Shown here: one piece after another, positions 9,071 through 15,351 of the stretch | Position numbering within the stretch: the stretch's first letter is position 1 | Layout of the letters: each line of letters starts with the position of its first letter | From: an uncultured Faecalibacterium sp. | Lineage (GTDB): Bacteria > Bacillota > Clostridia > Oscillospirales > Ruminococcaceae | Reading direction: 5' to 3' | DNA length: 38,142 nt | NCBI GenBank assembly: GCA_937907025.1 | Contig: CALESJ010000019.1 | Span: 1-38,142 of the forward strand | The notes under the pieces: model-generated | The model's input: only the letters and a program-made list of their open reading frames with translations | What the model was told of the DNA's origin: nothing | The model's database searches: none | Position numbers and translations under genes: made by a program

Positions 9071-9265
9071 TCATATCCAGCCAAGCAGGAAAGCAATTGG
9101 CAAAGTAATAATGGTTGTACATACACAAACTGCTGCCAAGGTAACAAGAGGCATTCCAATGAAGATCATTAAAAACCCCAAAAACTTGTGGTGAAAAATA
9201 AACTTTTCAATTGAGGCGTCAATATGGTTTTCAAAACGAGAGACACTCTTTATTAACGCAAACAT
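9071..9265 (-). CDS. Small two-helix membrane protein of the K+ island
   Basis: A 64-residue protein with a strong ribosome site (AAGGAGGAG) before ATG 9265. The first 28 residues are amphipathic and charged (FENHIDASIEKFIFHHKF), followed by a nearly continuous hydrophobic stretch to the end (FLMIFIGMPLVTLAAV and TTIITLPIAFLLGWI), enough for one long or two short membrane helices. It lies 31 bases before the CBS gene and probably shares its transcript. I do not recognise a named family; a role with the Ktr or CBS proteins is only suggested by position. Confidence 0.65.
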   Translation of the reverse strand: MFALIKSVSRFENHIDASIEKFIFHHKFLGFLMIFIGMPLVTLAAVCVCTTIITLPIAFLLGWI

Positions 9266-9348
9266 ATCTGTCTCCTCCTTATGGCATTATGATAGCGCGC
9301 AGAAACTAAAACCGGGAAAAGGATTGCACATATGGAATTAAGAACAGA

Positions 9349-9399
9349 TAAAAGGCCGCCGGTCTGCCTGAACTGTACAGGCAGATCGGCGGCCTTTTG
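9349..9399. terminator. Bidirectional terminator after the kdp operon
   Basis: Long inverted repeat AAAAGGCCGCCG...CGGCGGCCTTTT with an inner stem GTCTGCCTG/CAGGCAGAT around a short loop. It lies about 20 bases after the end of the last kdp-operon gene (9420) and before the small membrane protein gene, so it separates the two minus-strand transcripts. Confidence 0.85.
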
Positions 9400-9419
9400 C
9401 ATGGCATAGGAAGATGAAC

Positions 9420-10307
9420 TTATTGATTCAGCGGGAAGAGGATCTTCATCAGCACATGTTCTGCGGCATTGGTGTGATCCACGCTGAAATAGAGGCGTTT
9501 CCCCGCGCTGTCCATAAGCTCAAACTGACTTCCATTGCAGAGAAATCGGATGCCCAATTGTTCCAAAGTGTGGTAAAGTGCCAAATGCCACTCGATCCAG
9601 TTTGGGACACCGTCTTGCAGCAATGCATCCCTGATCCATTCAAATTCAGGCGGGACCAAATGTTTTTCCAAAAACAGATGCCATAAGCTTTCCTTTTGCT
9701 GCAGCTGCAATCCAGACAAACAGTCAACGGGGCTCTCTTGTGCCGAGTCAGTATCCAACGAAACATAGCAGTAGGACAATGTGCGATCTTCCATGAACAG
9801 CTTCTGCTGGTTCAGAAAATCAGCAAATCTCCAGTCAAAAGCAACCACATACTCATCATGTACGGCTGCGCATAAAAGCTGGTACATACAACCAGCCGAC
9901 AAAGGATCAGGAAACTGGATACATAAATAGATATCTTGAAAATTGTCACACCAAATTCCAGAGATATTGTGTTGCTGCACAATGTACTCGCCGCCCATTT
10001 CAGAAAATGAAAGTTCAATCAATTCGCGGTTCTCCGCCATTCCAAAAATCTGAACGGGCCATATGGGATCGACTTTGCAAACCAGGGGGGCGAATGTCTG
10101 TGCAAACTCCAAAACCGGCACGGACAGGACTTCATAGCCCAATTGAAGCTGCGTCTTTCCGTCTTGATAGGATACTCTGCACGATTGACCAAGCCATTCT
10201 TTTAAGGACTTTGCCAGGCATATCGTCAGCCACGCCGGAGTTTCATCTGCAATCAAGGTCATTGCTTTGATTTTCTGCTTTAGCGTTTTGTCATAATGGA
10301 ATTGCAT
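9420..10307 (-). CDS. Unknown soluble protein at the end of the kdp operon
   Basis: A 295-residue protein starting at ATG 10307 after GGAGG, only 38 bases behind kdpC and followed directly by the operon terminator. No signal peptide or membrane helix is visible. The sequence is rich in Trp, Cys and aromatic residues with many short beta-like stretches (QLQLGYEVLSVPVLEF, RFLCNGSQFELMDSAGKRLYF). It starts with a helical segment that could bind nucleotides or protein, but no catalytic or P-loop motif is seen. Codon use and base composition match the neighbours. I do not recognise the family. Its place suggests an accessory or regulatory role in K+ uptake or an unrelated gene kept in the operon. 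Confidence 0.7.
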   Translation of the reverse strand: MQFHYDKTLKQKIKAMTLIADETPAWLTICLAKSLKEWLGQSCRVSYQDGKTQLQLGYEVLSVPVLEFAQTFAPLVCKVDPIWPVQIFGMAENRELIELSFSEMGGEYIVQQHNISGIWCDNFQDIYLCIQFPDPLSAGCMYQLLCAAVHDEYVVAFDWRFADFLNQQKLFMEDRTLSYCYVSLDTDSAQESPVDCLSGLQLQQKESLWHLFLEKHLVPPEFEWIRDALLQDGVPNWIEWHLALYHTLEQLGIRFLCNGSQFELMDSAGKRLYFSVDHTNAAEHVLMKILFPLNQ

Positions 10308-10345
10308 AGTGTGCCTCCGTTATCGAAAACCAGCGGGGAGGGCAC

Positions 10346-11020
10346 TTACTTGGACGCATCCACCACAAGGCCCATCGCCTTGGCAATGTCCAGGTTCACG
10401 CCGAGAACATTGACGGTTTCTTCCCCGAAAATACCGAACAGCTTACCCTCTGTGTTATCCGCCACAATCTGCTCCAATTCCTCCTCACTCAGCCCGGAAG
10501 CTGCTGCCAGCGCAGGAATCTGAATGCGGGCGGACGCAGGTGTAATGTGCGGGTCCAGTCCGGAACCGGAAGCCGTCATCAGATCAGCAGGAATATCCTC
10601 CCGTTTCACATCCGGGTTTGCTTCCAGGAACGCCTCGATGTCGGACTCAACCCGTTCCGTCAGGGCAGGATTGGAGGCTGCATAGTTGTTGGAACCGGAA
10701 CTGAGCCCGGCAAACGCACTGCCATCGTTGTAATACTGGTTGCCCTGTTCATCTTCATAATAGGTGTTATAGTTGTAAGCCGAAGGACGACCCTTCATGA
10801 AATAGGGCTCAGTGAAATCCTGTCCTACATTTGCTGCCCCCACAGCCTGGCCGTCTGCATAAACCAGGTTGCCACTGGCTTGGCTGGGGAAAATCAACGC
10901 AGAAATGCCGGTGAGCAATACAGGAAATATAAAACCACAGAGCAGCAACAATATTAATGTTACCGCCAAAGATTGACGCAGACCGTGAAAGAATGCGTTC
11001 TTGTTTGCTGTTTCGTTCAT
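10346..11020 (-). CDS. kdpC: KdpC, small subunit of the K+-transporting ATPase
   Basis: A 224-residue protein with one N-terminal membrane helix (about residues 16-38, LAVTLILLLLCGFIFPVLLTG) and an extracytoplasmic domain with the family landmarks: GNLVYADGQAVG, QDFTEPYFMKGRPSAY, and a C-terminal block GSGLDPHITPASA with a later NVLGVNLDIAKA. KdpC assists K+ binding and assembly of KdpFABC. Start ATG 11020 follows GAGGAGG, 14 bases behind kdpB. Length is slightly above the enterobacterial form (about 190), due to a loop rich in Asn and Tyr near residues 85-115. Confidence 0.95.
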   Translation of the reverse strand: MNETANKNAFFHGLRQSLAVTLILLLLCGFIFPVLLTGISALIFPSQASGNLVYADGQAVGAANVGQDFTEPYFMKGRPSAYNYNTYYEDEQGNQYYNDGSAFAGLSSGSNNYAASNPALTERVESDIEAFLEANPDVKREDIPADLMTASGSGLDPHITPASARIQIPALAAASGLSEEELEQIVADNTEGKLFGIFGEETVNVLGVNLDIAKAMGLVVDASK

Positions 11021-11034
11021 AGTAAGGGACCTCC

Positions 11035-13086
11035 TCAGATGCCCATTGCCGTCAGTACGGGAGCAATGATCATGTCAATGATTTTGATTCCGATGAATGG
11101 AGTGACAACGCCGCCCAGACCATAGATCATCATATTCCGAGCCAACATTTTCCCGGAAGACATGGGGCGGTACTTGACGCCTTTCATCGCCAGAGGAATC
11201 AGGCAGGGAATGATGATCGCATTAAAAATCAATGCAGACAGGATGGCACTGTTTTGTGTACTCAGGTGCATGATATTCAGAACACCCAGCTGCGGGATGG
11301 CCGCCATAAACATAGCGGGAATGATCGCAAAATACTTTGCGATATCGTTTGCAATCGAGAAGGTGGTGAGAGAGCCGCGGGTGATGAGCAGCTGCTTGCC
11401 GATCTCCACCACCTCCAGGATCTTGGTGGGGTCGGAGTCCAGATCCACCATGTTGGCGGCTTCCTTGGCCGCGGTGGTGCCGGAGTTCATGGCAAGGCCC
11501 ACATTTGCCTGGGCAAGGGCGGGCGCGTCGTTGGTACCGTCGCCGGTCATGGCAACGATCTTTCCCTCCGCCTGCTCCTTTTTGATAACGCTGATCTTGT
11601 CCTCCGGCTTGCACTCGGCAATAAAGCCGTCCACCCCGGCTTCCTTGGCGATGGTGGCTGCAGTCAAGGGGTTGTCGCCGGTACACATGATGGTCTTGAT
11701 GCCGATGGCCCGCAGGCGCTCAAAACGCTCTGCCATGCCGGGCTTTACAGTGTCTTTCAGATAAATAACGCCAAGCACCTGCTTATTTTGGCATACAACC
11801 AGAGGGGTGCCGCCCAGGGAAGAAACCTTTTCCACATGGGCATGCAAATCAGCCGGAACCTTTCCGCCCTGAGACATAACATACTGCTCAATGGCATCCG
11901 AGGCCCCCTTGCGAACCTTGGTGCCATCGGGAAGATCCACGCCGCTCATGCGGGTCTGGGCTGTAAATTCCATAAAGGAAGAACCGGGGATTTCCTCACT
12001 GTTGTCTCCCAGACGGCGTGCCAGTTCCAGAGTGGATTTACCCTCAGGAGTTTCATCATGAAGGCTGGTCAGAGCCGCACAACGAATCAGATCGCTGCGG
12101 CTTGCCCCCTCCACGGGGAAGAAATCAGCGGCCAGGCGGTTGCCAAAGGTAATGGTGCCGGTCTTATCCAGAATCATGGTGTCCACATCGCCGCAGGCTT
12201 CCACCGCCTTACCGGACATGGCGATCACATTGAAGCGGGTCACACGGTCCATACCAGCAATGCCAATGGCGGAGAGCAGACCGCCGATGGTGGTGGGGAT
12301 TAGACAAACCATCAGGGCAATCAGGGTGGACAGCGGCAGCTGAACCCCACAATACATACCGATGGGATACAGGGTGACAATCACAATCAGGAAAATGATG
12401 GTCAGGGAAACGAGGAGAGTGCTCAATGCAATTTCGTTGGGCGTTTTCTTCCGAGAGGCACCTTCCACCAGAGCGATCATCCGATCCAGAAAGCTGTTGC
12501 CGGGATCAGAGGTGATGCGGATTTTCAGCCAGTCGGATACCACGGTGGTACCGCCGGTAACGGAGCAGAAGTCGCCGCCGCTCTCACGAACTACGGGAGC
12601 GGATTCGCCGGTGATAGCCGATTCATCCACTGACGCAATGCCCTCAATCACCTCGCCGTCGCCGGGGATGACCTCACCGGCCACTACCATAACAACATCG
12701 CCCTTTTTCAGCTCACTGGAAGAAACGATGGTTTCGTTACCGTTCTGGTCCAGCAAATGGGCTTCGGTGTCCTTCTGGGTTTTCTTCAGGCTGGCAGCCT
12801 GCGCCTTGCCCCGCCCCTCTGCCACAGACTCCGCAAAGTTAGCAAACAGCACCGTCACCAGCAGAATGATGGAAACAATCAAATTGTAAGTACGCAGACC
12901 GGTATCGCCCTCACCAAACAGCCCCGGCACAATCGTCAACAGCAGCGTGATCAGGAAGCCGATTTCCACGACGAACATGACCGGATTCTTGATCATATAT
13001 CGGGGGTCCAGCTTTTTTACCGAACCGATGAGAGCTTGTTTCAGGATCTCTGGGGTCAGCAGCTTTTTATTTTGTTCCTTACTCAT
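11035..13086 (-). CDS. kdpB: KdpB, P-type ATPase catalytic subunit
   Basis: A 683-residue P-type ATPase. The phosphorylated Asp307 lies in DKTGTIT, the same number as in E. coli KdpB. Other landmarks are the actuator motif TGES (ITGESAPVV), the nucleotide-domain stretch KGAS, the hinge MTGDGTNDAPALAQA, and membrane segments near 35-90, 220-275 and at the C-terminus. It hydrolyses ATP to drive K+ import through KdpA. Start ATG 13086 follows AAGGAGG; 16 bases separate it from kdpA and 14 from kdpC. No key residue is missing, so the pump should be active. Confidence 0.97.
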   Translation of the reverse strand: MSKEQNKKLLTPEILKQALIGSVKKLDPRYMIKNPVMFVVEIGFLITLLLTIVPGLFGEGDTGLRTYNLIVSIILLVTVLFANFAESVAEGRGKAQAASLKKTQKDTEAHLLDQNGNETIVSSSELKKGDVVMVVAGEVIPGDGEVIEGIASVDESAITGESAPVVRESGGDFCSVTGGTTVVSDWLKIRITSDPGNSFLDRMIALVEGASRKKTPNEIALSTLLVSLTIIFLIVIVTLYPIGMYCGVQLPLSTLIALMVCLIPTTIGGLLSAIGIAGMDRVTRFNVIAMSGKAVEACGDVDTMILDKTGTITFGNRLAADFFPVEGASRSDLIRCAALTSLHDETPEGKSTLELARRLGDNSEEIPGSSFMEFTAQTRMSGVDLPDGTKVRKGASDAIEQYVMSQGGKVPADLHAHVEKVSSLGGTPLVVCQNKQVLGVIYLKDTVKPGMAERFERLRAIGIKTIMCTGDNPLTAATIAKEAGVDGFIAECKPEDKISVIKKEQAEGKIVAMTGDGTNDAPALAQANVGLAMNSGTTAAKEAANMVDLDSDPTKILEVVEIGKQLLITRGSLTTFSIANDIAKYFAIIPAMFMAAIPQLGVLNIMHLSTQNSAILSALIFNAIIIPCLIPLAMKGVKYRPMSSGKMLARNMMIYGLGGVVTPFIGIKIIDMIIAPVLTAMGI

Positions 13087-13102
13087 ATTACGAAAATCCT
13101 CC

Positions 13103-14863
13103 TTAGCCCCAAAGGGTCAGATGTTCAGCAATGGGGCCCAGCGCCAGCGCCGGGAAGAATGTCAGCGCAGCAAAGATATACACCACGAACACAAGAATCA
13201 CAGCAAAACTTACGGTGCTGGTCCGCAGCGTGCCAGCAGACTCGTTTACATAGTTTTTCTTCATCAGCGAGCCTGCAATGGCCAATTGAATCACGATGGG
13301 CAGATACCGCCCCAGGAACATGACAATACCGGTGGTAATGTTCCAGAAGTAGGTATTATCTGCCAGCCCTTCAAATCCGGATCCGTTATTCGCTGCAGAG
13401 GAGGCGTATTCATACAGCACCTGGCTCAAGCCGTGGAAGCCGGGATTGGTGATGCCTGCCTGACCGGTTGCCGTCGCTACTGCCAGAGCAGAGAAAGCCA
13501 GAATCAGCAGCGGGTGGATAATGATGGCCAATGCGGTAAGCTTCATCTCGCGCCCCTCGATCTTCTTGCCAAGATATTCGGGGGTACGTCCTACCATCAA
13601 CCCACAAATAAATACTGCCAGGATGGCGTACAGAATCATATTCATGAGGCCCACACCCTTGCCTCCAAAGACGCAGTTGAGCATCATGTGCAGCAGCGGC
13701 ACCATGCCACCCAGCGGCGTCAATGTGTCGTGCATATTATTGACCGTACCTGTAGTGAAAGATGTAGTCACCGTGGTAAATAGAGCGGATTGGGCAATAC
13801 CGAAGCGTACCTCTTTGCCCTCCATGCTGCCTGCGGACTGGTTGAGGCCGATCTCAGCCAGAGCCGGATTGCCCTGCAACTCCGCCCAGTAGCAAAGGCT
13901 CAGGCCTACCAGGAACAAAATTCCCATAGCCAAAAAGATGCTTCGGCCTTCTTTGCCGAACAGCCGGGCGGTGATTCCTTCCTGATGAGCAGGCAGAGCA
14001 TTTTCCGGGGTCTTGCTCTTCTGATGCTGGAGACGACCGTCTCCCACCATTTTTCCAAAGGTAATGACGCAGGCGCCGGGCAGCAGCATCATGGAATACA
14101 GCTCGATCAGGTTGGACAGGATGGTAGGGTTCTCCATGGGTGTGGTGGAATTGGCGCCAAAAAATCCGCCGCCATTGGTACCCAGGTGCTTAATGATTTC
14201 AAGTGCCGCTACGGGACCCATAGCCAGGACCTGGTATGTACCTTCCAGGGTTTGCACCACCACATTCTCCGAAAAGTTCTGCGGCACACCCTGCCATACC
14301 AGCAGCAGTCCGCCTACCAGAGAGAAGGGCAGCAGTACACGGGTGGTGATGCGAACCAGATCGGCAAAAAAGTTTCCCACATTGTCCTTCGTTTTTCCAG
14401 CCAGGCCACGGATAAAGGCCACACAGGCAGCATAGCCGCTGGCTGCCGAAACAAACATCATAAAGATAATGACCAGCATCTGAGAAAGATAGCTCAATCC
14501 GCTCTCACCAGAGTAGTGCTGCAGATTGGTGTTGGTCATAAAACTGATGATGGTATTGAAGGCCAGAGTGGGTTCCATTCCATCAATCCCATTGGGATTC
14601 AAGAGGGGGAGACTCTGAATCCGGAGAATGATATAGCCGATGGCGATCATCACTGCGTTGGTGCCAATAAGGGCCATGGCGTACTGTTTCCAGTTCATAC
14701 CCTTGTGGGGATCTACCCCGCCCAACTTATAAATTGCCCCGTCTACTCGATCAAATACGGGGTCGGCAAAGGTGTGTTTTCCTGCGGCAATATGATACAG
14801 ATACCGCCCCATCGGAATGACAAGGATCAAATAAATGATCAATGTCAGAACCAGCTGTAACAT
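13103..14863 (-). CDS. kdpA: KdpA, K+-binding and translocating subunit
   Basis: A 586-residue membrane protein of the K+-channel-like superfamily with about ten helices. Recognisable blocks include NTNLQHYSGE, the filter loop GTNGGGFFGANSTTPMENP, FTTGTVNNMHDTLTP, and ANNGSGFEGL near the C-terminus. It binds K+ with high affinity and passes it through the KdpFABC complex. Start ATG 14863 follows TAGGAGGAG; kdpF ends 31 bases upstream. It is slightly longer than the E. coli protein (557), because of an insert near residues 255-300 that is common in Firmicutes. Confidence 0.96.
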   Translation of the reverse strand: MLQLVLTLIIYLILVIPMGRYLYHIAAGKHTFADPVFDRVDGAIYKLGGVDPHKGMNWKQYAMALIGTNAVMIAIGYIILRIQSLPLLNPNGIDGMEPTLAFNTIISFMTNTNLQHYSGESGLSYLSQMLVIIFMMFVSAASGYAACVAFIRGLAGKTKDNVGNFFADLVRITTRVLLPFSLVGGLLLVWQGVPQNFSENVVVQTLEGTYQVLAMGPVAALEIIKHLGTNGGGFFGANSTTPMENPTILSNLIELYSMMLLPGACVITFGKMVGDGRLQHQKSKTPENALPAHQEGITARLFGKEGRSIFLAMGILFLVGLSLCYWAELQGNPALAEIGLNQSAGSMEGKEVRFGIAQSALFTTVTTSFTTGTVNNMHDTLTPLGGMVPLLHMMLNCVFGGKGVGLMNMILYAILAVFICGLMVGRTPEYLGKKIEGREMKLTALAIIIHPLLILAFSALAVATATGQAGITNPGFHGLSQVLYEYASSAANNGSGFEGLADNTYFWNITTGIVMFLGRYLPIVIQLAIAGSLMKKNYVNESAGTLRTSTVSFAVILVFVVYIFAALTFFPALALGPIAEHLTLWG

Positions 14864-14894
14864 ATGAAACTCCTCCTATACTGTGTCCTCGACA

Positions 14895-14972
14895 TTAAAA
14901 TCGCTCCGGATGCGCCAAGGCGTATACCAGATATCCGCCCAGCAGCAAAACAATAATTCCGAGCAAAATCAT
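14895..14972 (-). CDS. kdpF: KdpF, single-helix stabilising peptide
   Basis: A 25-residue peptide, MILLGIIVLLLGGYLVYALAHPERF split as one hydrophobic helix and the typical short tail ending in HPERF. KdpF stabilises the KdpABC complex in the membrane. ATG 14972 is preceded by TAGGAG. It lies 31 bases before kdpA and 22 bases after a second small membrane gene. It is too short for most gene finders but matches the family in length, position and tail. Confidence 0.9.
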   Translation of the reverse strand: MILLGIIVLLLGGYLVYALAHPERF

Positions 14973-14994
14973 ACTGTTCAACTCCTACTCTCCA

Positions 14995-15093
14995 TTATTC
15001 CTGAGAATCGACTTGCCGCTGGCACCAATTCACCAGCATCCAGACAAGGCCAAAACCGGCCAACAGGGTTCCTACCATAAAGCAATCCATCAT
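14995..15093 (-). CDS. 32-residue membrane peptide before kdpF
   Basis: A 32-residue peptide from ATG 15093 after AAGGAG (10 bases upstream). It has one hydrophobic helix (CFMVGTLLAGFGLVWMLVNW) and a short charged tail (CQRQVDSQE). Its ATG overlaps the TGA of the preceding small gene in an ATGA, so translation is coupled. I do not recognise a named family. It may be an extra small subunit or regulator of the Kdp complex. Confidence 0.7.
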   Translation of the reverse strand: MMDCFMVGTLLAGFGLVWMLVNWCQRQVDSQE

Positions 15094-15224
15094 ACTCGGG
15101 GCTCCTTTCGTTGATATAAATGATGCCATGCCACATGCGCCATTTTCCTGGCAGTGATCGTCAGCGCAAACATTCCAATGATGACGCCGATCATAGCCAT
15201 GCGAAGCAGCATATACTCTGCCAT
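15090..15224 (-). CDS. 44-residue membrane peptide, first gene of kdpFABC transcript
   Basis: A 44-residue peptide from ATG 15224 after AAGGAG. One hydrophobic helix (residues about 5-24, MLLRMAMIGVIIGMFALTIT) is followed by a basic tail (ARKMAHVAWHHLYQRKEPRV), which suggests an N-out, C-in orientation. Its TGA overlaps the start of the next small gene. It is the first gene behind the proposed operator at 15316-15351. No known family; role in Kdp assembly or sensing is inference from position. Confidence 0.7.
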   Translation of the reverse strand: MAEYMLLRMAMIGVIIGMFALTITARKMAHVAWHHLYQRKEPRV

Positions 15225-15287
15225 AAGATAGTTCTCCTTTCGCAATTGACAGGCAAGCAAAACACACAACATCTGTTTTGCGTTCAT

Positions 15288-15351
15288 AGCATACCGCAAT
15301 CTGTAATAAGTGGGGATTAAGGAAGATGACGGGACATTAACAGGAGATTAA
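15288..15351 (-). promoter_or_regulatory. Candidate KdpE operator and promoter for kdp structural genes
   Basis: On the minus strand TTAAT occurs three times (plus-strand ATTAA at 15347-15351, 15336-15340 and 15316-15320), spaced 11 and 20 bases, on one face of the helix. A -10-like TATGCT is at 15288-15293, 22 bases after the last repeat, with no good -35, as expected for an activated promoter. The first repeat overlaps the stop codon of kdpD2, so kdpFABC can be transcribed apart from kdpD2. Confidence 0.5.

Noticed and set aside
8731..9108. A 125-codon open frame on the plus strand
   Set aside because: Antisense to the broken CBS gene, whose domain sequence is clear on the minus strand.
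11254..12303. A 349-codon open frame on the plus strand
   Set aside because: Antisense to kdpB; no ribosome site and no recognisable domain.
13790..14860. A 356-codon open frame on the plus strand
   Set aside because: Antisense to kdpA, His/Gln-rich composition typical of a shadow frame.
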